Shown: positions 54,455 through 63,355, numbered from the stretch's first letter. The stretch is 64,000 nt of DNA from Haloarchaeobius litoreus (GCF_024495425.1 NZ_JANHJR010000003.1:558001-622000), one strand, 5' to 3'. Notes: generated from the letters alone by a model not told the origin. Numbers and translations are program-made.

Positions 54455-54571
54455 CTATACGTGGAAGCTCGTGCCGCAGTCACGACAGGTTGCCCAGCCA
54501 CCCTGCGAAACTTTCTGCTTCTCCCCACAGTCGGGACACTCACGCCAGACGGATCGGTTGTGATGACTCAT
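54455..54571 (-). CDS. Zinc-ribbon micro-protein
   Basis: 38 residues on the minus strand, convergent with TFB. It has two CxxC knuckles (CPDCGEKQKVSQGGW and CRDCG) 17 residues apart and ends FHV with TAG. This is the pattern of haloarchaeal zinc-finger micro-proteins, which have mostly regulatory or unknown roles. It is too short for usual gene finders. Confidence 0.65.
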   Translation of the reverse strand: MSHHNRSVWRECPDCGEKQKVSQGGWATCRDCGTSFHV

Positions 54572-54681
54572 CAGCCAGTCATAGGGGGTCCGGTTACTTC
54601 ACTCACGATGACTGCCGACCCTCGTTTATGCTCACCTGAGGGGTGAGGTGAGAACAGATTCCTACCAACGAAACACATCCA

Positions 54682-55284
54682 CTGCGGAGACTCGAGTTCA
54701 CCAAACGCGTCCGTCGACGCGCCGAGTACGAAGCCTTCGAGTTCACACTCGTCCCCGACGGCGTGCTCGTGACCAACTGCAGCCACGCCGACATCGATTC
54801 AACCGGCTTCGACCGCGACCAGCCCAGCCGCCACTACGCCAATCGAACGAATTACCGCGTCCGAGCGCTGAAAGTCACCGCCCTCGTGGACGTCGAAACG
54901 CTGTACATCACCGACATCCACTCCACAACGAGCAAGAAACACGACGCGAAGATCGGCCCGCAGGTCGCCCGCCGAAACGCGGGCGACCTGCGGAGCCTCG
55001 CCGCCGACAGCGGCTACGACGCGAAAGCCTTCCGCGACGAACTCCGCGAACACGGCATCAGACCGCTAATCAAACACCGAATCATGAATCCACTCGATCA
55101 CGCTCATAACGCCCGCATGGACGGTGATCGGTACTACCAGCGTTCGATGTCAGAAACCGTCTTCTCGCCGATCAAGCGCACGCTCGGCGCAGCCGTGCGT
55201 GCGCGAAGCTGGTGGCTGGAGTTCCGTGAAATGCTGCTCAAAGCCACCGTCTACAACCTCCGCCGGAGCGACCGATACCCGTGA
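54682..55284 (+). pseudogene. Truncated IS5-type transposase (DDE), N-terminus missing
   Basis: The frame is open from about 54,682 (LRRLEFTKRVRRRAEYEAFE) and has no matching start or N-terminal part. The DDE acids are present: IDSTGFDRDQ, LAADSGYDAKAF and RSMSETVFSPIKRTL, and the motif IKHRIMNPLDHAHNAR is typical of haloarchaeal IS5-family (ISH) transposases. Full-length ones have about 270-330 residues, so about a third is gone. No terminal inverted repeats were recognised. It lies between the micro-protein and the repeat-protein gene. Confidence 0.85.
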
Positions 55285-55336
55285 AATCCAGCGCCGTATA
55301 CCGAAACTACAGAGCCAGATATTTAATTTTGAGTGT

Positions 55337-58156
55337 TCATCCGCCGACGATTAGCTTAATCCGATTGGCACGCTGCGAGCCAACTCCGTCAACAGACGCG
55401 AGGTCAGCAGCGTCTGCGGCTTTCAGATCAGCTTTGCTCTCATAGCCCGCCGCTTGCAACGCTGCGGCAACTGATTCTGTCACTCCGTTAATTTCAGTCA
55501 AAGATCCCGTGCCGTCCTGATCGGATGCCTCCTGGTCGGGATCGCCATCTTCTGGGTCGTTCGTGGTCGATTCAATCAGAGACGGTGCGTCAGGGAACTT
55601 TCGCAACAGCGCCACCGCTCGCTCGTATTCGTCTATGGACTCTACAAGTATCGGTACTGGCTTTTCAGAACGGGGAGTTTTTGGAACCCGTAGTTCACGT
55701 GCCTCGTCTCTGTTCATGTCCGAGAGCAACGCCAGTAACTCAGCAACCGACGACGGAAGCGGCTCAGTCTCGACTGCTTCGAACTCTGTTACTGTATCCC
55801 CGTTCCCGTAGGCTGTTCGATACGCCGTCATGTCGATATCGTCCTGAGCAAAAAGGTGGGCTCCGTATCCAGTTTCTGGTGAATCATTGAGCTTGCCGCC
55901 CCACTGATCAAGGATTTGCTCGTGCCAGCGTACCATCGGTTCGTCCTCACCGAGCGTGGCGGCGATATTGTCGCCAAGGAGTTGAGTGTGGATCTCGTAG
56001 AGAGTCCCGAACAGTTCGTAATACTCCGCGAGTTGGCTTGGCGCAACCTCAGCATCCGATGTGGAGCCCGTCCCTTCGGTTAGTGCTTGGACGGCCCCAT
56101 CTGTGGCGACGTCTGCGGCTTCACAAGCGTCTTCCCAGCTGTCGAAGACATCGTAGATGTAGCTATTACTGTAGACCGCGTGCGTTTCAAAATCACTGAC
56201 TTTCGGGCGTCGTCCAACTGACTTAGCGACGGCTTGAATCTCCGCGATTACATCTTCTCGATAATCCATATCAGCAGCCTTCGTCGCCTGTTTCACCGAA
56301 CCAAAGCGACGGCGATAGAACTGAGACGGGAACTGTCCGTGCTCGTCAACGTGGTGATTCGCTGGAACAAACCCAAGCTCGTTCCGGAGCCGTTCAAGCC
56401 CACTGAGCAAGGTGTCGTCGTCTGGGAGTGCCACACCGGCAGCGTCCCGGGCTGCAGCCCACGAATCAAAATATGTCTCGTACCGATGAGCATCATACGT
56501 CCCGTATTCATCAACTTCGGCTTTCGTCGGTGCTCGACCAAGCTCATCAGCAACGTCCAGAAGCGCGTCGAGCAGTCGTGATTCGATATTAACTGTCGAC
56601 GCTCGGAGCGCTGCCTCCCAATTCCCGAAGACCTCTGTGGCTCCTTGGGGGTCAAAACCCTCGTGCTGGCGTGCCTCTTGATACGTCGGCACGCGGCCGA
56701 GAGACTCAACAACAGCCTCGATATCCCGCAGGAGTGTGTCCTCCTCCGAAACGGGTCCCGTTCCTTCTTCGCCACCTTCAACGCCACCGTCGCCACCATC
56801 TTCGGCCGTCTCTGTCAGGACGTCGGGAATGGGAAGGTTATCGACTGTAGCAGTGCGGGTAATCAACTCGGTAGTATTCGTTTTGGGGAGATCGTGGATG
56901 AGGGCCGTGACATCTGGCTCGGTGCCGACGCCAGCTGCGACCAGGGCGTCGTTCCAGCTATCAAAGAAGTTGTAGACGAACGACGAACTGTACCGCGAAT
57001 ACTCGTTGAATTCCTCGATTTTCGGTGGACGACCGACAGAGATGGCGACAGCACGAATCGCGTCGAGGACAGCCGATTCGTAATCTAATCCGGCAGTCGT
57101 GGCCGCATCGCGAACAGACTCGAATTCAGTGCGATACTGGCCAACAGGGTAGCGCCCGTGCTCGCTGACGTGACTGCTCGTCGGTGGGAACCCGAATTCT
57201 GCTTCAAGCCGCGTGAGTTCATCGAGTAGCGCCTGTCTGTCCGGGCTATCGATTCCAGCGGCAGCAAGTGCTCTATCATGATCATCGAAATAGAGAGTGT
57301 AGAGATTCTCGTCGGACTGGCTGTGCTCGTCAAGGTCACCGTGAGTGGGCGCTCTCCCAAGTTGCTTCTCGATCTCCTGAAGGTTGTCTACGAGCCACTC
57401 TTCCACTGGAAGGCTGGTCGCTGCAAGTGCAGCACCCCAGTCCCCAAACTCCTGGGAGTACGCCTGAGCTTGGAAGCTCCCGAGTTCGTGCATATCATCA
57501 TATTTCGGAATACGTTCCAGTCTACTTGCAACCGCTTCAATATCATCAACCATCTGTTTCTTCCGACCAATCGTCTCTGTCGATGTCGCGGGCTTATCAC
57601 TCCCATCCTCGTCTTCTGCGGTCGTGGAGTTCGATTCCAGCTCTGTGTCTTCGTCATCGTCAGGAGGGGAGGTAGTAGGCAACTCGTCAAGTGTGGCCGC
57701 AACCTCAGGGAGAGCAATCCCATGCTCGGAAGCCTGCTGGATGGCTTCCTGATAGCGACTGATTTTCTCAGTAGTGCCCATCGACGCATCGAGATCTTCT
57801 GCTTCGGTGAGTATGTCGTTAATACTGTCGAGGGCTTCGATTCGGGTTTCAATATCTGAGAGCCGTGCTTCGAGTGCTGTCACGTCGATGCCAGCGGTCT
57901 CCGAGTCTAAGGCCCAGCAGAGTTTGTGCTGGGCTCGAATCAGATTATCACGCGCAGCGTCTGGCTCCGTGACCGTGTCACCAACATCCGTCATCAGTGA
58001 CTCGGCCTCTTTGACGACCTTCAGAGAGCGGTCAGTGGCTTGCTGAACGTCAATATACGCTGGCCCCAGACTGTCCGGAAAGGATCCAGTTGAGGCTGTT
58101 CCGATACCTGCATCGTGGTCTGTTCGCGGTCCGCTCGTACGTGAATTGTCTGTCAT
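55337..58156 (-). CDS. Large protein with eight homing-endonuclease-associated repeats and a helix-hairpin-helix tail
   Basis: 939 residues, acidic. Residues ~40-150 are coiled-coil-like (QQATDRSLKVVKEAESLMTD). Eight units of about 45-48 residues follow, near 203-248, 256-301, 311-357, 363-410 and then 476-521, 529-575, 584-630, 636-683. Each has the G-R-x-P and F-x-x-W or F-x-x-x-x-A features of the HNH_repeat. Units 1-4 and 5-8 match in order (unit 3 like 7, both LGF(P/V)P-type; unit 4 like 8, SVGR(P/R)PK), so four repeats were duplicated. Residues 886-937 form a helix-hairpin-helix pair (INGVTESVAAAL, VDGVGSQRANRI). It lies downstream of the helicase (71-base gap), last gene of the cluster. 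Function unknown; DNA binding likely. Confidence 0.82.
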   Translation of the reverse strand: MTDNSRTSGPRTDHDAGIGTASTGSFPDSLGPAYIDVQQATDRSLKVVKEAESLMTDVGDTVTEPDAARDNLIRAQHKLCWALDSETAGIDVTALEARLSDIETRIEALDSINDILTEAEDLDASMGTTEKISRYQEAIQQASEHGIALPEVAATLDELPTTSPPDDDEDTELESNSTTAEDEDGSDKPATSTETIGRKKQMVDDIEAVASRLERIPKYDDMHELGSFQAQAYSQEFGDWGAALAATSLPVEEWLVDNLQEIEKQLGRAPTHGDLDEHSQSDENLYTLYFDDHDRALAAAGIDSPDRQALLDELTRLEAEFGFPPTSSHVSEHGRYPVGQYRTEFESVRDAATTAGLDYESAVLDAIRAVAISVGRPPKIEEFNEYSRYSSSFVYNFFDSWNDALVAAGVGTEPDVTALIHDLPKTNTTELITRTATVDNLPIPDVLTETAEDGGDGGVEGGEEGTGPVSEEDTLLRDIEAVVESLGRVPTYQEARQHEGFDPQGATEVFGNWEAALRASTVNIESRLLDALLDVADELGRAPTKAEVDEYGTYDAHRYETYFDSWAAARDAAGVALPDDDTLLSGLERLRNELGFVPANHHVDEHGQFPSQFYRRRFGSVKQATKAADMDYREDVIAEIQAVAKSVGRRPKVSDFETHAVYSNSYIYDVFDSWEDACEAADVATDGAVQALTEGTGSTSDAEVAPSQLAEYYELFGTLYEIHTQLLGDNIAATLGEDEPMVRWHEQILDQWGGKLNDSPETGYGAHLFAQDDIDMTAYRTAYGNGDTVTEFEAVETEPLPSSVAELLALLSDMNRDEARELRVPKTPRSEKPVPILVESIDEYERAVALLRKFPDAPSLIESTTNDPEDGDPDQEASDQDGTGSLTEINGVTESVAAALQAAGYESKADLKAADAADLASVDGVGSQRANRIKLIVGG

Positions 58157-58227
58157 CGGTGCGTGATTGTGGGGCTATCGATCATGGACCTCTCCCTCGG
58201 GATTGGAGGCTGCGTACTAGTTTTCAT

Positions 58228-60714
58228 TTATGAACTCGAGAGTTTGAGGACTCGCACACCCTCAGTTGGGTGTCTGACAGCAACGGTACATGGCATGACT
58301 GTTGTGGGGATCCAGAACTTCCCAGCTGTACTGGTGCGGCGGTAGATCACATCGTCGCCTACCGCAGAGACGAAGGCATCTGAGACCGCATCACCGTCCT
58401 GATTAGTCACACCGATTTTGAACTCACCGTCTTCTTGCGATTCCAGCGTAAGTGACAGTTGCTGTGGAGCTTCCGGACCATCATTTGCCTCAGTCTCATT
58501 CTCCTGGTCGGCACCCGGTGACTCAGTATTGGTGGAAGCTGGGTCGTCGGGCTCGGCGGGTTTACCAGGAGCGGATTGCGTGACGGACCAAGCTTGGAGG
58601 ATTTCCTCGGACGAGTTATTTGGGTCTACAGACGTCAGGAGCGTGTCTAACTGCTCCCGCTGGATGTCTTGATCAGGCCAATCGTAGACTCCATCATCAG
58701 CGAGCGTTTTGATCCGGTCTGCGCCCGCAGTCAGTAACCGACTCAGCGCTGTCCAAACCTCATCTGCCGACGCTGTGAATCTGGGATGATTATCGAACTT
58801 CGCACCCAGCGAAAGGAATTCTTGGGCGGCTTCCAAGAGCGCTTGCCCGTCATCTGCTGGTGCCTGCGCCTCCGACGCTGTTGGCACTGCGACCAGATTC
58901 ACGAACGTAGCATCTTTCTCGCCGTCTGGATTCCGGAGTATGCGACCGATCCGCTGAATCAATTGCTTGTTGACGTTCCCTGTGGACATATTGATGCCGA
59001 CGTCGGCGTGTTGCATGTCCACACCTTCACCAATGAGATCTCCCGTGCCAATGAGAACGCCTGGTGTCTCAGGGTCGTCAAACTCATCGACAGTATCGCG
59101 CTGGACCGTACTACTGTCTGATCCGAAGATTGTGTACACTGGTATCGTGACATCCTCCCGCACCTTGAGTAATCGTGCGAGCTCCTCGATTTGCGCATTG
59201 TTGTTTGTAAGGACGACGACCTGGTGGCCAGCGTACCTCGCCACAGTGTCACACACGGTGCCGAGGCGTGGGAATTGGTTCCAGCGTTGCGTTCGGCGCG
59301 AGAACAACGTTGTAACTAAATCTTTGAACTCGTCATCAGTCTGCTTCAGCTCTTTTCCCTCTGTGGTGTGAGAGAACCGGCAGATGTCGTTGTGCGTTCG
59401 AAGCCGCTGATCCGATGTTGTTACAAGCGTGCCGGAGGTGAGGCGCTCTCGAAACGCACGGAATCGCTCATTTGCTTGCTGGGTGACTTCGACAAAGTCA
59501 TCCGAGTCGTTCCCAGCTGGGACGTACTGAACTTCCCAGTCGAACATTGGGATGACACCGTTGGCCTGTGCATCCCGCACGGTGAACCGCTTGATTTCCG
59601 GGCCAATCGTGTCTTCAAGTCGCTCTCGGAGCTTCGAATCCACAGCCTCACCCTCGTCGACAGATCCTGAAAGTGCGAGCACTTCGCTCTCGAATGAGTC
59701 CAACAACTGCCCCCAACCAGAGCCGTTCGCATAGTGATGCGCCTCGTCGAGAATCACGAGATCGTACGCGATATGCTCTCGATTGATCAATGCCTGTGCC
59801 GTCCGAAAATGCACGATTCCCCACTCAAGTGTGATATCATCGCTTCCCTGTGTCCGGTCCCGGGGGATGTTGAGGTGACGGTCGAACTCGCGACGCCACT
59901 GCTCAAGAATCAGGTCGTTATGTGCGACGACTAAGACTTTAGCACGCGGCCCACCGTGTTGGACACTAGCCGTGTCGAGGTCATCATCAAGCGGATGGAG
60001 TGACCCATATCGAGTTGCAATTGCTGCAAGTCCAAGCACCGTCTTCCCGGTGGCAGTGGCCATGTTTGCATAGCCACGGCCCCCTGAATCAACCCAGTTC
60101 TCAAGGGCATCTCGTTGATGTTCCCAGAGAGGCGTCATCATCTGGGGTTCGTCCAGTTTCGCGAGCAACCCCGTATTGTACGCGTTCTCGAACTCCTCGA
60201 CGATTTCCGCTGCCTGTTCTGCGATGGTGGGGTCCGAGAACAGTTGGACTAAGATATCAGCTGTGGACGTCAACTCGCCTCCAAGGTGGGGGTTGATTTG
60301 ACTGTGAGCGCTTGTCAGCTGTTTTTCCAACACGGCGGTGATTGCACGCTGAACGTCTTCTAAACCGGTTTCGTCGTGTTCAATCTTGTAGTTCAATTGG
60401 TTCAAAAGAAAGACCAACTGACCCAGTTCGCGCGAGCTAATCCCGCTTTTTAATGTCGCAGGGAGGTCAGAATGATCGCCGACTGTCGCGAGCATTCCCT
60501 CCTCATAAAGAGGGCCAACTTCCTCCGGGAAATTATACCGATCGAGTTCAGTGTCCCCGATTCCGATGTTGGACTGTATGTCAATTGCAGTTTCGTCGAG
60601 GTACGATGGCCACGCGGACACTGGACGGGATTCCAGGAACTTGTTGCGAAGGGCTTCCTCTGGGCTGTCCCTGTTGTACGCCCGATCGTCCGCAATGTCG
60701 TTGATATTCGTCAT
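58228..60714 (-). CDS. SF2 DEAH-type helicase with C-terminal beta domain
   Basis: 828 residues. A 190-residue N-terminal extension precedes the helicase core. Core motifs: Q-like LWEHQRDALENW (~196), Walker A ATATGKTVLGLAA (~219), DEAH in LVILDEAHHYAN (~323), LALSGSVDEGEAV (motif III), VLIGTGDLIGEGVDM (motif V), and QLIQRIGRILRNPDG (motif VI, ~585). This is the restriction-type SF2 family. The last 75 residues (FKIGVTNQDGDAVSDAFVSA then KFWIPTTVMPCTVAV) look like an Ig/carboxypeptidase-regulatory beta-sandwich, rare in helicases. TATA box at 60,738-60,744 serves a leaderless start, so it can be read apart from the genes upstream. Confidence 0.9.
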   Translation of the reverse strand: MTNINDIADDRAYNRDSPEEALRNKFLESRPVSAWPSYLDETAIDIQSNIGIGDTELDRYNFPEEVGPLYEEGMLATVGDHSDLPATLKSGISSRELGQLVFLLNQLNYKIEHDETGLEDVQRAITAVLEKQLTSAHSQINPHLGGELTSTADILVQLFSDPTIAEQAAEIVEEFENAYNTGLLAKLDEPQMMTPLWEHQRDALENWVDSGGRGYANMATATGKTVLGLAAIATRYGSLHPLDDDLDTASVQHGGPRAKVLVVAHNDLILEQWRREFDRHLNIPRDRTQGSDDITLEWGIVHFRTAQALINREHIAYDLVILDEAHHYANGSGWGQLLDSFESEVLALSGSVDEGEAVDSKLRERLEDTIGPEIKRFTVRDAQANGVIPMFDWEVQYVPAGNDSDDFVEVTQQANERFRAFRERLTSGTLVTTSDQRLRTHNDICRFSHTTEGKELKQTDDEFKDLVTTLFSRRTQRWNQFPRLGTVCDTVARYAGHQVVVLTNNNAQIEELARLLKVREDVTIPVYTIFGSDSSTVQRDTVDEFDDPETPGVLIGTGDLIGEGVDMQHADVGINMSTGNVNKQLIQRIGRILRNPDGEKDATFVNLVAVPTASEAQAPADDGQALLEAAQEFLSLGAKFDNHPRFTASADEVWTALSRLLTAGADRIKTLADDGVYDWPDQDIQREQLDTLLTSVDPNNSSEEILQAWSVTQSAPGKPAEPDDPASTNTESPGADQENETEANDGPEAPQQLSLTLESQEDGEFKIGVTNQDGDAVSDAFVSAVGDDVIYRRTSTAGKFWIPTTVMPCTVAVRHPTEGVRVLKLSSS

Positions 60715-60737
60715 TGCTATGGAACTGACAACGTTAG

Positions 60738-60744
60738 TATAAAA
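60738..60744 (-). promoter_or_regulatory. TATA box of the helicase gene
   Basis: TTTTATA on the minus strand, centred 27 bases before the ATG at 60,714. The 212-base gap above it and this match suggest a separate promoter for the helicase and the downstream repeat gene. Confidence 0.7.
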
Positions 60745-60926
60745 CTAGTGAGAGCTACAGACGCATAATCCTATTCGCCATGCCAGCTTTCTCGGGCGGG
60801 TTCTAAGCGCCTCCATCACACTTTGGAAGATGGTTCAAGACATATAAATCGAAATGTAGGCTCTAAAGCCCAGAATATTCTCTCACGTCCAATCGATATC
60901 AGACGACGAAAAGCTGAAGCTTGCGG

Positions 60927-61589
60927 TCAGCTACCCTCCAAATCTGCACTGAGGTGTTTGTCGATCTCGTCACTGAGAGTTTCTAACGCCTCGGTCTCAG
61001 TGTCTTCCGGTTCCTCTGAGTCTCCAACAGTCGAATTCTGTCGCTTTGGCTCCCCCTCCAGAATCGAATCGACCACCACTTCCTCTTCCTCCCACTTTGA
61101 CTGGCTTTTAATAGTATACTTTTGCTGTCGTCGCCAATCACCGTCGCGTTGTTGCCAAACGTAGATCATTACCTCGTTCGTCTCCCAATCCCCTTTCTCA
61201 CTGATGTTCACGATGGCTTTCCACCACTCCTCAGTCTTGAACACCGTCTTCCCCGCCGCAACCGTATAATACTCACTCACAGGGAACTCGGAGTCTCTCG
61301 TTTCCAGATCCGGGTCCGCATCTGAACTCGGGGGCGAGTCCATTATGAGCGCATCAACCGTCTTGCTGTCCGAATGCCACGCCTCTGGCGTTTTAACGAC
61401 GTACTTGTTTTTGCGATTCCACTCCTCATCATCGTGATGCCAGAGATAGATCGCGACTTCGCTATCGGCGGCGTCCTCGTAGCGATACTGGACGACGGCC
61501 TTCCACCATTCGTCGTTTTGGTATATTGTTTCGTGTTCAACGACGCTCAACGATTCGTGTACCGGCGGACGTGAGTCATTAGCAGTCAT
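60927..61589 (-). CDS. Protein with two tandem WWK-type repeats, unknown
   Basis: 220 residues. Two copies of a 60-residue unit are plain: residues ~19-82 (NDEWWKAVVQY ... IYLWHHDDEEWNRKNKYVVK) and ~112-177 (TEEWWKAIVNI ... IYVWQQRDGDWRRQQKYTIK). Each ends with a W and V-D-(A/S)-(L/I) segment. A Glu/Asp-rich helix (ETEALETLSDEIDKHLSADL) closes the protein. Many Trp in paired places suggest a ligand or partner surface. No family is recognised. Gene order is HhH protein, this gene, helicase, with 30- and 212-base gaps. Confidence 0.65.
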   Translation of the reverse strand: MTANDSRPPVHESLSVVEHETIYQNDEWWKAVVQYRYEDAADSEVAIYLWHHDDEEWNRKNKYVVKTPEAWHSDSKTVDALIMDSPPSSDADPDLETRDSEFPVSEYYTVAAGKTVFKTEEWWKAIVNISEKGDWETNEVMIYVWQQRDGDWRRQQKYTIKSQSKWEEEEVVVDSILEGEPKRQNSTVGDSEEPEDTETEALETLSDEIDKHLSADLEGS

Positions 61590-61619
61590 ATATCTGGAAT
61601 TTCCTTTGGTCGTTAGTAT

Positions 61620-62798
61620 TCACAGGTCGTCGAACTCTGCCGCGATATCGTCCATAATTCCACCATCCTCACCGGTTGTGTCATCACTCTCAACAGTAGG
61701 GACGGTACCCGCTGTCGAACTGCGGTCGCCCTGCCTGGACGCATTATCGTCGTTGGCCTGAGTCCCCGCAGCAGGCGTCGTCCCTCCAGAAGTGGCTTCT
61801 CGGACGATGTCCAGAAGAAGACCCGCGAGCATCGGACCAACGCCGTCAACGTCGGTCAACACTGATTTCGACACTCCGGTCAGCTCTCCAACAGTCTCGA
61901 ACCCAGCTCGTTCTAAATTCTTTGCTGTCGAATCACTGACCGCATCCAGCTCTCCCGCGTTCGAGCGGAACGTATGTGACTGAGTAATGAGAGATTCAGC
62001 TTCTGTCGACCCGGAGCCCTCTGTATCCGTGGACGATACTAAGGACGGTGATTCTAACGTCGTGGACGAGCGGTCAGTCTCTTTCGAATCTGATTCTCCG
62101 TCTTCAGTTGCTTCCGCAGTAGCGATTGAACTGGTGGCTCCCGGACTCTTTGTCCGTTCCGGTGAGTCAGCACCGGACTTGCTAGACAGATACGGCTTCT
62201 CAGGCGGGTTTGCGCTATTACCGCCACATTGTTTTTCGCCCGTTGTCTCCAGCTGTTCAGCTTCCTCTAACGTTGCCTCTATTGGCTCTCGGGCGACCTG
62301 TTTACCAGCGTCGTGTTGACGACGGTTTATATACTCTAGCAGGTCAAGAATCTTCTCCGATTCGTAATCCACCACGTTGAAACGTTCAACAACTGCCTCG
62401 ACCTTCGCCTCAGCCGATTGAAACGCATCAACAGCGCTCTCGTAGTCCCCGGCCTCCGCATTCGACTTTCCAGCTGCCACATCCTCGTTCGCATCTCGAA
62501 CTACGTTGATACCAGCCTTAACAACACCAGGCCGTGCCTTCGCAGTCAACCGGATATACCCAGACGGATCAGTTTCAATCATCCCGGGATACTGACTCCG
62601 TAGCACATCTACGAGCGACACCTCACTTGGAACGGCTGTAACTGCAATATTCGCTGGCGAAACCGGCACTCGCCCTGCAAGATAGAATAGGAACTCATTG
62701 TCCTCCACTGTCTGCAGATTAATCGGTTGGTTAAGCTCCAGAGACACTGTCATCGTATCTGACTGACCTGGGTGACTGTCAAGGCGAATGCTCTCCAC
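61620..62798 (-). CDS. Helix-hairpin-helix protein of the same cluster, unknown
   Basis: 392 residues from a GTG at 62,798; an ATG at 62,753 (15 codons on) is an alternative. Residues 16-160 form an alpha/beta domain (VSLELNQPINLQTVEDNEFL, SLVDVLRSQYPGMIETDPSG). A long Ser/Thr/Glu-rich linker follows. Residues ~282-334 are a helix-hairpin-helix pair (LDAVSDSTAKNLERAGFETV, LTDVDGVGPMLAGLLLDIV), similar in layout to the tail of the 939-residue protein. DNA binding is likely; the rest is unknown. Confidence 0.68.
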   Translation of the reverse strand: MESIRLDSHPGQSDTMTVSLELNQPINLQTVEDNEFLFYLAGRVPVSPANIAVTAVPSEVSLVDVLRSQYPGMIETDPSGYIRLTAKARPGVVKAGINVVRDANEDVAAGKSNAEAGDYESAVDAFQSAEAKVEAVVERFNVVDYESEKILDLLEYINRRQHDAGKQVAREPIEATLEEAEQLETTGEKQCGGNSANPPEKPYLSSKSGADSPERTKSPGATSSIATAEATEDGESDSKETDRSSTTLESPSLVSSTDTEGSGSTEAESLITQSHTFRSNAGELDAVSDSTAKNLERAGFETVGELTGVSKSVLTDVDGVGPMLAGLLLDIVREATSGGTTPAAGTQANDDNASRQGDRSSTAGTVPTVESDDTTGEDGGIMDDIAAEFDDL

Positions 62799-62864
62799 AC
62801 AATCACGGTGGGATCAACACGTCGCTGGTCACAACGCACATGTACTGGACACCCTCTTTGTTGA

Positions 62865-63353
62865 CTATACATCTGAATCAGTCTCCATCATCTCATCGTC
62901 GAAGGCATCCACGATCTCACCAAGCTCACCACCGACCTCATCATCCTCCTGCTGTTTCGTTCGAATATAATTCAGAATCGCATCCGTCGGATCACCGGCA
63001 ATATCACCGAACTCCTCCTCGGCAAAGTCCAAGCCGCCAGCAGCATACTGCGCGAGTACCTTCATTTGTGTCGACGTCTCCACGAGTGCAGCGGGATCGT
63101 TCTCCTCTTGGAACGCGAGCGAACTCATAATCACGCGATACAGATCATTCGAGAACACGTTCTGGAGACCAATCTCTCCCACAGTCCCGGCATCACGATC
63201 GCCACGGTAGTTATTTCGGTTGATTCGGTCTTCGCGGTAGCCAACGACAGCGAGAAAGATCAAGAAGTCATACGAACTGTTGAACACGCCATACTCGTCG
63301 ACGACCTGCGTGTAGAGGTCCGATTTCCGGTAACGGATAATTGGCTTCCCCAT
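62865..63353 (-). CDS. Small protein resembling Dnd-system-associated protein 4
   Basis: 162 residues. The order of motifs matches the small Dnd-linked protein 4 family as I know it: an Arg/Lys-rich start (PIIRYRKSDLYTQVV), SSYDFLIFLAVVGYREDRIN, IGLQNVFSNDLYRVIMSSLA, ALVETSTQMKVLAQYAAGG (Y-A-x-G-G-L), then an acidic tail. The N-terminus starts 2 bases after the ATPase stop, so the two are co-translated or closely linked. DndE is an alternative name, but the DndE signature is not seen. Function unknown. Confidence 0.6.
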   Translation of the reverse strand: MGKPIIRYRKSDLYTQVVDEYGVFNSSYDFLIFLAVVGYREDRINRNNYRGDRDAGTVGEIGLQNVFSNDLYRVIMSSLAFQEENDPAALVETSTQMKVLAQYAAGGLDFAEEEFGDIAGDPTDAILNYIRTKQQEDDEVGGELGEIVDAFDDEMMETDSDV

Positions 63354-63355
63354 GA

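Noticed and set aside
55337-58156. Homing endonuclease activity for the eight-repeat protein
   Set aside because: No HNH, LAGLIDADG, GIY-YIG or PD-(D/E)xK motif could be seen; only the associated repeat is present.
62865-63353. DndE for the small gene after the ATPase
   Set aside because: The DndE pattern with its basic helix was not seen; the order of motifs is nearer to Dnd-system-associated protein 4.
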